From Dermatophilus congolensis (lineage in GTDB: Bacteria > Actinomycetota > Actinomycetes > Actinomycetales > Dermatophilaceae), in assembly GCF_900187045.1 (NCBI RefSeq), contig NZ_LT906453.1:1550001-1614000 (forward strand): a DNA stretch of 64,000 nt, read 5' to 3'. The notes below the pieces were generated by a model, which made no database searches, was not told the origin of the DNA, and worked only from the letters and a program-made list of their open reading frames with translations. Both the position numbers and the translations under genes were made by a program. Shown here one piece after another: positions 53,766 through 61,573 of this stretch (positions are counted from its first letter, which is position 1; every line of letters starts with the position of its first letter).

Positions 53766-54088
53766 TGTGGCTCCTGTTGGAAAAGAATGGATTCCGATGA
53801 TGTTGACCTTATGCCGTACGCGCGGTTCTTTGCATCGCCGGTATTGACTAAGGCACTGGTCACGTACGGTTTGATCAGCGTATGCAGGGTGTGGGGCCCA
53901 CAACAACACACTCGTCCGGAACGCTCGTCCGGTAGTGCTACCAATTGCGTTGTGCCTGCAGGTAATGACCCTTTCCGGAGCCGTATGTATGTGTTGCATA
54001 CGTCAAGGGCGAACAGGCTATAACGAGGGTTTTTGACCACATATAGCTATTCCATGATGAATGTAAACAGGGCCGATATTGTTCAGCT
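53766..54088. promoter_or_regulatory. divergent promoter region, roadblock operon / ndk
   Basis: No gene is seen. The 323 bp between divergent starts are AT-richer towards ndk (TTTTTGACCACATATAGCTATTCC near 54029-54053, containing a TTGACC that could be a -35 element). Short palindromes such as CGTCCGGAACGCTCGTCCGG near 53911 may be protein sites. Nothing more specific can be assigned. Confidence 0.45.
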
Positions 54089-54508
54089 ATGACTCAACGT
54101 TCTCTCGTTCTTGTGAAGCCCGATGGCTATGCGCGTGGACTCACGGGTGAGATATTGCGACGAATTGAAGCCAAGGGATACCGCATCATTGCGTTGAAAG
54201 TAGCCGCACCAGGCCGCGAATTACTCACCCGGCACTACGCTGAGCACATGGGGAAAGCATTCTTCGACCCCCTCGTGGAATTCATGTCCTCCGGACCACT
54301 GGTTGCAGCAGTGATCGAAGGGGAACGGTGCATCGAAGGATTCCGCACCCTCGCCGGAGCCACTGACCCCACCGTGGCAGCAGCAGGAACCATCCGCGGA
54401 GACCTCGCCAGAGACTGGGGTACGCCAGTGCAACAGAACATCGTTCACGGATCAGACAGCCCCGCCTCCGCAGAACGAGAAATCAGTATCTGGTTCCCCG
54501 AACTCTGA
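54089..54508 (+). CDS. ndk: nucleoside diphosphate kinase
   Basis: The 139-residue enzyme transfers phosphate from ATP to nucleoside diphosphates. It has the N-terminal block RSLVLVKPDGYARG, and the active-site His120 in NIVHGSDSPASAEREI. Length and motifs are complete for the family. It stands alone between the divergent GTPase operon and the convergent sorC-like gene. In actinobacteria ndk often follows folC with a DUF4233 gene; here the four-gene roadblock operon sits between them. Confidence 0.95.
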   Translation: MTQRSLVLVKPDGYARGLTGEILRRIEAKGYRIIALKVAAPGRELLTRHYAEHMGKAFFDPLVEFMSSGPLVAAVIEGERCIEGFRTLAGATDPTVAAAGTIRGDLARDWGTPVQQNIVHGSDSPASAEREISIWFPEL

Positions 54509-54545
54509 CAGCCACCCGTAAGGGACCGCAGCACCGCAGCCTCAC

Positions 54546-55499
54546 TCACCCCTGCCTCAACACCCGATGCGCAGTAGCAGCATCAGTCACAAAAACATTG
54601 ATATAGCCCCCCAACAGGGCACCACGGATCGCGGCAGTCTTCCCCTCACCAGCGGCCACACCAATAACCGTACGAACAGAACGCAACCGCCCCAACGGAA
54701 CAGACAACACCCGCTCATACAGATCAGTCACCACCGGATGCCCCTGGGCATCAAAGTGATGCCCCGAAACATGCCCCACCGCCCCCATCGCTAAAAGACG
54801 CCGCGACTCCGCATGCGAAATCCACCCATTAAAAATCGGCCCCGACGAACCGGTCTCATCCATGGCCCCAATCCCCACCAACGCCACATCCGCATGCGAA
54901 GCCAACGCCAAAGCGTTCGCCACAGACTCCTCTTTCTTCAACTCCCGCGCCAAACGCGGCGTACCCACAATGAGCGGAGCCGGCATCTGCCGATAATCCC
55001 CACCCAAACGCTCCGCTATCCGCCGCGTCACATCAGGAGAATCAACAAGCGGATTCGCCCGACTTAGTGCCCCAATCATCTGCACCACATGCAAATCCCG
55101 CAGCGACATCGTCGGCAACTCATAGGCCACCTCACTGACCGTCGTCCCCGCAGACACCGCCAACACCGTTGCCCGCTGCACGGCCTCCACCAGCACCTCC
55201 GCACCCGCCCGAGCCGGACCCGGATCAGCCTCAGCAGCACTGTCCGTCACTCGCGCCGAACGCAACCCAAACCGCTCCACCAGCGCAGACTCCAACGCCA
55301 TATGCCGCTCAACCGGGTGCGATATATCGAAACGGACAATTCCCCGCTGCCGCGCCTGCGTCAACAACCTTGAGACCGACGAACGTGAATACCCAATCCG
55401 CGCGGCAATTGTGCTCTGACTCAGCTGATCCTCGTAATACCAACGCGAAACAGACAACAACAGCTGGATGTGCTCACGGTGTTCAGCGATGGACTCCAC
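54546..55499 (-). CDS. SorC/DeoR-type sugar-responsive regulator
   Basis: The 317-residue regulator (from the GTG at 55499) has an N-terminal helix-turn-helix: LLSVSRWYYEDQLSQSTIAARIGYSRSSVSRLL-type sequence at about 12-45. A large sugar-phosphate-binding domain follows (VLAVSAGTTVSEVAYEL, VVQMIGALSR, DVALVGIGAMDETGS, RTVIGVAAGEGKTAAIRGALLGG). SorC family members bind phosphorylated sugars as effectors and control adjacent catabolic operons. It is divergent from the ula-like operon with 234 bp between starts, in which three inverted repeats lie. A regulator of this operon by a pentose or sugar-acid phosphate is the natural inference. Upstream starts to 55643 exist but lengthen it beyond the family norm. 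Confidence 0.88.
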   Translation of the reverse strand: MESIAEHREHIQLLLSVSRWYYEDQLSQSTIAARIGYSRSSVSRLLTQARQRGIVRFDISHPVERHMALESALVERFGLRSARVTDSAAEADPGPARAGAEVLVEAVQRATVLAVSAGTTVSEVAYELPTMSLRDLHVVQMIGALSRANPLVDSPDVTRRIAERLGGDYRQMPAPLIVGTPRLARELKKEESVANALALASHADVALVGIGAMDETGSSGPIFNGWISHAESRRLLAMGAVGHVSGHHFDAQGHPVVTDLYERVLSVPLGRLRSVRTVIGVAAGEGKTAAIRGALLGGYINVFVTDAATAHRVLRQG

Positions 55500-55507
55500 C
55501 CACCTAT

Positions 55508-55527
55508 TTTGCGCACCTGTGTGCAAA
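55508..55527. promoter_or_regulatory. inverted repeat, candidate SorC-type operator 1
   Basis: TTTGCGCACCTGTGTGCAAA is a 20-bp dyad with two mismatched pairs, 9 bp upstream of the regulator's GTG. It shares the core CACCTGTG with the repeat at 55607-55620. Confidence 0.5.
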
Positions 55528-55533
55528 TGTGGA

Positions 55534-55553
55534 GCGTTAGGTAAAGCTAACGC
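55534..55553. promoter_or_regulatory. inverted repeat GCGTTAG-N6-CTAACGC
   Basis: A perfect 7-bp dyad with a 6-base centre lies in the regulator-operon intergenic region. Its sequence is unrelated to the CACCTGTG sites, so a second regulator or an RNA hairpin is possible. Confidence 0.4.
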
Positions 55554-55606
55554 GTTCAAAAAAACACAGGTCAAAACATACATACACCCTGAATGTGACG
55601 TAGTCG

Positions 55607-55620
55607 TGCACACCTGTGCA
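55607..55620. promoter_or_regulatory. inverted repeat, candidate SorC-type operator 2
   Basis: TGCACACCTGTGCA is a perfect 6-2-6 palindrome that repeats the CACCTGTG core of the site at 55508-55527, about 95 bp away. Two similar sites between divergent genes suggest cooperative binding by the SorC-type protein. Confidence 0.5.
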
Positions 55621-55733
55621 TGTGGTCGCTCGCCGTGGTCCACCTCAGAGATCTACGTTCTCCGCATCCCGGTAACGACGCCGGGAGCAGGGCCGCCGCC
55701 GACGACGACGGCAGCCTCGACGAAGGAGACGAC

Positions 55734-56435
55734 ATGAGTCAGACCCGCGCTGAAGACACGTCGCACGACTGCAGCCCCCACCCCAGGCCCCGACTGCAAG
55801 TCGCACTCGACGTCCGCGACCTCCCCAGTGCCCTCGCACCCCTGCCGCGCGTCATCGCCCACATCGACATCATCGAATGCGGAACCGTCCTCATCCTGGC
55901 TGAAGGACTACGCGCCGTCCGAGAAATCCGAGCCCTCTTCCCCAACACCGCAATCCTCGCCGACATTCGCATCGCAGAAGCCGGCTCCATCCTCTCCCGC
56001 ATGGCCTTCGAAGCCGGAGCCAACCTCGTCTCCGTCGTCGCCGGAGCATCCATGACAACCGTCCGCCAAGTCTGCGCCGTCGCCGCAGAATTCAACGGAG
56101 AAGTCCAAGTCGAACTCGCCGACGAATGGTTCGACCCCGACCGCGCCCACCAATGGCGCGACGCCGGCGTCCAACACATCATCGTCAAACGCTCCCGCGA
56201 CCGCGAAGCCAGCGGCGACCTCTCCTGGAAACCCACCGACCTCGAACGCATCGACCAACTCGCCGCCATGGGATTCACCGTCACCGTCACCGGCGGCATC
56301 ACCGCCACCGACCTGACAACCTTCGCCGGACACCCCGTCGGCATCATCATCGCCGGACGCTCAATCACCACCGCCACCGACCCCGCAGCAGCAGCCGCCG
56401 AACTCAACCACGCAATTGGCCAGGTCTGGAAATGA
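55734..56435 (+). CDS. UlaD-like (3-keto-L-gulonate-6-phosphate decarboxylase family) with altered active site
   Basis: The 233-residue (beta/alpha)8 protein aligns along its length with E. coli UlaD as I remember it: VALDVRDL, IIECGTVLI (Glu48), EFNGEVQVEL, RSRDREASG and TVTGGIT...IAGRSI. UlaD decarboxylates 3-keto-L-gulonate-6-phosphate to L-xylulose-5-phosphate. The family motif D-x-K-x-x-D reads Asp77-Ile-Arg79-Ile-Ala-Glu82, so the catalytic Lys is Arg and the second Asp is Glu. The His that protonates the intermediate (HRSRD in E. coli) is Lys152. Whether it still decarboxylates is uncertain. The ATG follows GAAGGAGACGAC. It overlaps the next gene by 4 bp, so it is the first gene of the operon. 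Confidence 0.82.
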   Translation: MSQTRAEDTSHDCSPHPRPRLQVALDVRDLPSALAPLPRVIAHIDIIECGTVLILAEGLRAVREIRALFPNTAILADIRIAEAGSILSRMAFEAGANLVSVVAGASMTTVRQVCAVAAEFNGEVQVELADEWFDPDRAHQWRDAGVQHIIVKRSRDREASGDLSWKPTDLERIDQLAAMGFTVTVTGGITATDLTTFAGHPVGIIIAGRSITTATDPAAAAAELNHAIGQVWK

Positions 56436-58018
56436 ACGCCACCCCCACCATCGAACACACCCGCACCACCACCGCCACCATCGAACTAGGCATCTACGAA
56501 AAAGCACTCAAATGGACCGGCACCTGGCCCAGCTTCTTCGCCCAAGCAGCAACCGCAGGGTTCTCCTTCGTTGACATATCCATCGACGAAACCCCAGAAC
56601 GCCAAGCACGCCTGCACTGGAACAAAAAACAACGCGACGAAGTACGCCAAGCCGCCCACAACGCCGGCATCAAACTCGGCGGACTATGCCTATCCCTCCA
56701 CCGCCGCATCGCACCCGGATCCAGCGACCCACACACCCGCGCCCAAGCCACCCAAGCCCTCATCGACGGCATCGACCTCGCCGCCGACCTACACATCCCC
56801 GTCCTCCAACTCGCCGGATACTTCGCCTACTACGAAACACCCCACCCCCAAAACCGCCAGTGGTACGTCGAATGCCTACGTACCGGCGCAGCCCACGCAG
56901 CAACCCGCGGCATCCTCCTCGGCATCGAAAACGTCGACGGCACCGACATCACCTCCATCTCCACCGCGATGCACATCGTCAACGAAATCGACTCACCCTG
57001 GCTCCAGCTCTACCCCGACATCGGCAACATCGCCGAACAAGGCCTCAACATCACCAGCGAACTACGACGCGGACGCGGCCACATGCTCGCCCTCCACGCC
57101 AAAGACGTCCGCCCCGGCGAACCCCGACGCGTCCCCATGGGCACAGGCATCGTCAACTGGGACGAAGCTTTCACCGAACTCGCCGCCCAAAACTGGACCG
57201 GCCGCATGATGATCGAAATGTGGAACGACGAAGCAGACAACTCTGCACAACTAGCCGCCACAGCACGCCAATACATCCACGACAAACTCACCCACGCAGG
57301 CATCACCATCACCACCCCACCCCCTCCACCCACCACCGACCTACCCCACAGCCTCACCGAACTACGCAAAGAAGTCTGCCGCGGAAACCTCGCCCTCCCC
57401 GAAGCCGGACTCGTCGCCTGGACCGGCGGAAACCTCTCCGCCCGCGACCCCGAAACCGGCCACATCATCATCAAACCCTCCGGAATGCCCTACAACGTCA
57501 TGACCCCCGAAGACATGGTCATCGTTGACATCAACGGCAAAATCATCGCCGGAGAACACGGCCCCAGCTCCGACACCGCATCCCACCTAGCCGTCTACCG
57601 CGCCCGCCCCGACGTAATGTCCATCATCCACACACACTCCCGCTACGCCACCGCCTTCGCCGCCGCAGGCCGCCCCATCCCATGCGTCCTGACCGCCATC
57701 GCCGACGAATTCGGAGGCGAAGTACCCCTAGGGGACTACGCCCCCATCGGCGGTAACGCCATCGGCGAAGAAATAGTCCGATCCATCGGAACCTCACCAG
57801 CAATCCTGATGAAACAGCACGGCGTATTCACCGTCGGCCCAACAATCGACAAAGCACTACAAGCCGCAATCATGGTCGAAGACATCGCCCACACCGTCCT
57901 CGTCGCAGAATCCCTAGGCACCCTCACCGAACTGCCCCAAGAAGAAATCAACGCCAACTTCGACCGCTACCAAAACCGTTACGGCACCGACGCCGCCAGT
58001 GAAGGACTACGCCGATGA
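56432..58018 (+). CDS. bifunctional UlaE::UlaF fusion (L-xylulose-5-P 3-epimerase / L-ribulose-5-P 4-epimerase)
   Basis: One 528-residue frame carries two enzymes that are separate in E. coli. Residues 15-290 are UlaE-like (TIM barrel): LGIYEKAL, with metal ligands Glu166 in GIENVD, Asp196 in YPDIGN, His222 in ALHAKD and Glu262 in MIEMWN. A Pro/Thr linker (TTPPPPPTTDLP) follows. Residues 308-528 are a class II aldolase/epimerase, UlaF/AraD-like: AWTGGNLSARD, Asp381 in SSDTASH, zinc ligands His400 and His402 in IIHTHS, and His463 in KQHGVF. Together they would convert L-xylulose-5-P through L-ribulose-5-P to D-xylulose-5-P. It overlaps neighbours by 4 bp on both sides. Confidence 0.88.
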   Translation: MNATPTIEHTRTTTATIELGIYEKALKWTGTWPSFFAQAATAGFSFVDISIDETPERQARLHWNKKQRDEVRQAAHNAGIKLGGLCLSLHRRIAPGSSDPHTRAQATQALIDGIDLAADLHIPVLQLAGYFAYYETPHPQNRQWYVECLRTGAAHAATRGILLGIENVDGTDITSISTAMHIVNEIDSPWLQLYPDIGNIAEQGLNITSELRRGRGHMLALHAKDVRPGEPRRVPMGTGIVNWDEAFTELAAQNWTGRMMIEMWNDEADNSAQLAATARQYIHDKLTHAGITITTPPPPPTTDLPHSLTELRKEVCRGNLALPEAGLVAWTGGNLSARDPETGHIIIKPSGMPYNVMTPEDMVIVDINGKIIAGEHGPSSDTASHLAVYRARPDVMSIIHTHSRYATAFAAAGRPIPCVLTAIADEFGGEVPLGDYAPIGGNAIGEEIVRSIGTSPAILMKQHGVFTVGPTIDKALQAAIMVEDIAHTVLVAESLGTLTELPQEEINANFDRYQNRYGTDAASEGLRR

Positions 58019-58968
58019 GCACCTACGAACTAACCACCTTCGGCGAAGCCCAAATCCGACTCACCGTCCACCGCGGCGAACGCCTAGCAACCTGCAGCGA
58101 CCTACGACTCACCCCAGCAGGCTCCGAAGCCAACGTCGCCGGCCTACTAGCCCAACTCGCCCGCAGAACCACCTACGCCACCGTCCTGCCCGGAGGCGAC
58201 CTCGCCTGCCGATTCCTCTCCGAATATCGCGGCGCAGGCGTCGACCTATCCCACGTCGTCCGCGTACCAGAAGGCCGAATGGCCCTCTACTTCCTCGAAC
58301 CAGGCGACCCACCCATGCCCGCCCGGGTCACCTACGATCGCCACCACACCGCCTTCCGCGACATCACCCCCGACACCTTCAACTGGGACGCACTACTAGA
58401 CACCGACGTCCTCTTCGTCACCGGCATCACCGCCGCACTCACCCCATCCACCGCAGCCACCGTCACCTACGCCGTCACCCAAGCCCACCGTCGCGGCGTA
58501 CGCGTCGCCCTCGACATCAACTACCGCAGCCTCCTGTGGACCCCAGCCCAAGCACGAGCAGTACTCGAACCACTCTTCGACAAAGTCGACATCCTCTTCT
58601 GCTCACGCTCAGACGCCAACAAACTCTTCGGCCTCGACGGAGACGGACCCGCCGTCAACGCCCAACTTCACGCCATGTACAACACCATCAACCACGTCAT
58701 CTCCACAGACGGCATCAACGGCGTCTACTACAGCGGCATCGAAGGCAGATCTATCCACGCCGTCGAAACCGTACCCATCACCGACCGCCCAGGAGCAGGC
58801 GACTCCTTCGTCGCCGCCACCCTCCACGGCTACCTCGGCAACAGCGTCAAAGACGGAATCATCTGGGGACTGCGCACCTCAAAACTCGCCCTCACCCACC
58901 ACGGCGACCTCACCCACGTCACCCCCGAAGAACTCGCCATACCCACCACGGCAGACATTCTGCGCTGA
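58015..58968 (+). CDS. PfkB-family sugar (acid) kinase
   Basis: The 317-residue ribokinase-fold kinase resembles 2-keto-3-deoxygluconate kinases. It has the substrate-side block AGSEANVAGLLAQLAR (about 35-50), and the phosphate-transfer signature DRPGAGDSFVAATL with catalytic Asp263. VALDINYR near 164-171 is also typical of KdgK. In PTS-dependent ula pathways no kinase is needed, so its place between the epimerase fusion and an MFS carrier suggests it phosphorylates the imported substrate, perhaps at a terminal hydroxyl (O6 of a six-carbon sugar acid). It is coupled to the gene before by ATGA. The substrate is inference. Confidence 0.87.
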   Translation: MSTYELTTFGEAQIRLTVHRGERLATCSDLRLTPAGSEANVAGLLAQLARRTTYATVLPGGDLACRFLSEYRGAGVDLSHVVRVPEGRMALYFLEPGDPPMPARVTYDRHHTAFRDITPDTFNWDALLDTDVLFVTGITAALTPSTAATVTYAVTQAHRRGVRVALDINYRSLLWTPAQARAVLEPLFDKVDILFCSRSDANKLFGLDGDGPAVNAQLHAMYNTINHVISTDGINGVYYSGIEGRSIHAVETVPITDRPGAGDSFVAATLHGYLGNSVKDGIIWGLRTSKLALTHHGDLTHVTPEELAIPTTADILR

Positions 58969-59032
58969 AAACCCCACCCCACCACCCACCTACCCTCTAG
59001 CCGTTCAGCCGGCCCACCACCTAGGACTCGTC

Positions 59033-60397
59033 ATGAGTGACATCGCTGTACCCTCAGCGCGCCCAACAGCGCTACAACAAATCGACTCCCGCCCACTCAC
59101 CCGCAACCAAAAAAGCCTCATCGGCCTAGCCATCACCGGAAACATCTCCGAATTCTTCGACATGTTCCTCATCGGCTTCGCCGTAAACAGCCTGCTCAAA
59201 GACCCCAACTGGAACCTCAACGGCAACGAGATCGGCATCATCCTGGCCATGTCCGGCCTCGGAACCGTCATCGGCGCCATCCTCTGGGGACACCTCGCCG
59301 ACCGCATCGGACGCAAAGTCAGCTTCTTCTGGTGCGTCCTACTCTTCACCCTCTTCACCTTCATATCCGTCTTCACCCCCGACAACGCCTGGATCATGCT
59401 GGCCGCCCTGCGCGTCCTCGTCGGCATCGGCGTTGGAGGACTCAACATCGTCTCCATCCCCTACATCCAAGAATTCGTCCCCGCCAAACAACGCGGCCTA
59501 CTATCCGGACTCGCCTCCGTATTCATCCCCCTAGGCCTCTTCCTAGGCAGCCTCGCCTCCAAAATGGTCGGCGACAACTGGAGACTGCTCATCGCCCTAG
59601 GAGCCGCACCCATCTTCCTGCTCCTCTGGCTACGAGCCGTCCCCGAATCACCCCGCTACCTGCAAACCCAAGGCCGCACCGACGAAGCTCGAAAAGCCCT
59701 CGCCTGGGCACTAGAAATCCCCGTCAACGAACTCGGTGAACTCCCCACCCCCACCCACACCGAAGCAGCCTCATACTCCATCATCTTCGGCAAGTACCTA
59801 CGCCCACTAGTCATCATCACCCTCGGATCCTTCAGCTTCATCCTCGGATCCTCCGTCATCCAATCCTGGGGACAAACCATCCTCGGCTCTGGCTACGCAT
59901 TCGATACCGGCATGGTCGCCAACCTCTTCATGCTCGTCTCACTCGGCGACCTCCTTGGCCGCCTCACCTCCGCCTGGCTCGCCGACAAAATCGGCCGCAG
60001 ATGGACCATGTTCAGCTTCGGACTCATCGGCGCCTGCGGACTACTCATCGCAGCCATCTCCACAACCACCGGTGACAGCGCCCACGCCGGATGGATCTTC
60101 TTCACCGGAATCCTCATCGCCATGACCTTCGGCGACGGAGCCTTCGGCATCCTCAACGCCTTCGGAGCCGAACAATTCCCCAACGAAGCCCGATCCACCG
60201 GACTCGGCCTCGGATACGGCATCGGAGCCACCGCCAAAATCTTCGGCCCCGCACTACTCGGCGCAATGTTCGGAGCCAAAGTCACCCTCGACTCCATCGC
60301 CCCAGCCTTCACCTTCTTCGCAGCCCTCCTACTCCTAGGCGGCATCACCTACCTCTTCGCAACCGAAACCAAAGGCAAATCACTCGACTCCATCTAA
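59033..60397 (+). CDS. MFS sugar/acid transporter of the ula-like operon
   Basis: The 454-residue carrier has 12 transmembrane helices. Sugar/aromatic-acid porter hallmarks include [28 protein letters not shown] after the second helix, [18 protein letters not shown] at the centre, LADKIGRRW in the second half and [10 protein letters not shown] at the end. The N-terminal 25 residues are cytosolic. It replaces the UlaABC phosphotransferase system that imports and phosphorylates L-ascorbate in E. coli, so the substrate would arrive unphosphorylated. It lies 64 bp after the kinase and 43 bp before ulaG in the same operon. Confidence 0.88.
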   Translation: MSDIAVPSARPTALQQIDSRPLTRNQKSLIGLAITGNISEFFDMFLIGFAVNSLLKDPNWNLNGNEIGIILAMSGLGTVIGAILWGHLADRIGRKVSFFWCVLLFTLFTFISVFTPDNAWIMLAALRVLVGIGVGGLNIVSIPYIQEFVPAKQRGLLSGLASVFIPLGLFLGSLASKMVGDNWRLLIALGAAPIFLLLWLRAVPESPRYLQTQGRTDEARKALAWALEIPVNELGELPTPTHTEAASYSIIFGKYLRPLVIITLGSFSFILGSSVIQSWGQTILGSGYAFDTGMVANLFMLVSLGDLLGRLTSAWLADKIGRRWTMFSFGLIGACGLLIAAISTTTGDSAHAGWIFFTGILIAMTFGDGAFGILNAFGAEQFPNEARSTGLGLGYGIGATAKIFGPALLGAMFGAKVTLDSIAPAFTFFAALLLLGGITYLFATETKGKSLDSI

Positions 60398-60440
60398 CCC
60401 ACCAACAACCACACAACCACCAACCAACCGGAGAGCAGAC

Positions 60441-61496
60441 ATGAGCAAAATCGACGAAATCACCCGCGAAAAATGGATCCTCGGAGCATTTCCCGAATGG
60501 GGAACCTGGCTCAACGAAGAAATCGACAACACCCACGTCGAACCAGGCACCGTCAGCATGTGGTGGATCGGATGCACCGGCATCTGGCTCAAAACCGAAA
60601 ACGGCACCAACATCGCCACCGACCTATGGTTCGGCAACGGCAAACGCACCCAAAAAGTCACCGAAATGAAGCCCTACCACCAAATGCGCAACATGACCGG
60701 TGGCCGAGCACTCCAACCCAACCTGCGCGCAGCGCCAATCGTCTACGACCCCTTCGCCGTAACCCAAGTCGACGCCGTCCTAGCCACCCACATCCACCAA
60801 GACCACATCGACCCCTTCTTCGCCGCAGCAGTCCTGAAAAACTGCTCGCCCGACGTGCCCTTCATCGGACCACAAGGCTGCGCCGACCTCTGGATCTCAT
60901 GGGGTGTTCCAGAAGAACGCATCACCGTCGTCAAACCCGGTGACACCGTACAAATCAAAGACGTCGAGATCGTCATGCTCGACTCCTTCGACCGCACCGT
61001 CCTAGTCACCTCCTCCGAAGACCTCGAAGGCATCGTCCCCACCATGGACGACAAAGCAGTCAACTACCTATTCAAAACCCCCGCCGGGAACATCTACCAC
61101 AGCGGCGACTCGCACTACTCCATCCGCTACGCCAAGCACGGAAAAGACCACCACATCGACGTAGCCCTAGGCTCCTACGGCGAAAACCCCATCGGGAACC
61201 AAGACAAGATGACCTCCGTGGACATCCTGCGCATGGCCGAAGCCCTCGGCACCAAAGTGGTCATCCCGTTCCACCACGACGTATGGACCAACTTCAAAGC
61301 CGACCCCATGGAAATCCTCATGCTGTGGCGCTACAAGAAAGACGTCCTGCAATACCAGTTCAAACCATTCCTCTGGGAAGTCGGCGGCAAATTCACCTAC
61401 CCCACCGACAAAGACAAAATCCAATACCACTACCGCCGCGGCTTCGAAGACTGCTTCACCGAAGAACAAAACGTTCCCTTCCCCTCAATCCTCTAA
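60441..61496 (+). CDS. ulaG: L-ascorbate-6-phosphate lactonase
   Basis: The 351-residue metallo-beta-lactamase-fold enzyme is very close to E. coli UlaG over its whole length, as I recall that protein: [72 protein letters not shown] and GFEDCFTEE are all shared in form. The metal motif is THIHQDHID (His-x-His-x-Asp-His, about 116-122). UlaG opens the lactone of L-ascorbate-6-phosphate to give 3-keto-L-gulonate-6-phosphate, the substrate of UlaD. It needs a 6-phosphorylated substrate, which supports a phosphorylating role for the PfkB kinase. GGAGAG lies upstream of the ATG. It is the last gene of the operon, before the hairpin at 61514-61558. Confidence 0.92.
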   Translation: MSKIDEITREKWILGAFPEWGTWLNEEIDNTHVEPGTVSMWWIGCTGIWLKTENGTNIATDLWFGNGKRTQKVTEMKPYHQMRNMTGGRALQPNLRAAPIVYDPFAVTQVDAVLATHIHQDHIDPFFAAAVLKNCSPDVPFIGPQGCADLWISWGVPEERITVVKPGDTVQIKDVEIVMLDSFDRTVLVTSSEDLEGIVPTMDDKAVNYLFKTPAGNIYHSGDSHYSIRYAKHGKDHHIDVALGSYGENPIGNQDKMTSVDILRMAEALGTKVVIPFHHDVWTNFKADPMEILMLWRYKKDVLQYQFKPFLWEVGGKFTYPTDKDKIQYHYRRGFEDCFTEEQNVPFPSIL

Positions 61497-61513
61497 ACAC
61501 GCACAACCCACAT

Positions 61514-61558
61514 ATGCGGATGGCCCGCACACCATCACGGTGCGCGGGCCATCCGCAT
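61514..61558. terminator. terminator between ulaG and bisC-like gene
   Basis: A 15-bp stem (ATGCGGATGGCCCGC against GCGGGCCATCCGCAT) with a partly paired loop lies 18 bp after ulaG and 16 bp before the end of the convergent gene. Confidence 0.8.
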
Positions 61559-61573
61559 GCCCAAAAACCTCAA

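Noticed and set aside
55500-55643. Longer SorC-type regulator starting at 55643
   Set aside because: It would place the coding region over all of operator 1 and the central dyad and add residues without family resemblance; the GTG at 55499 gives the normal length.
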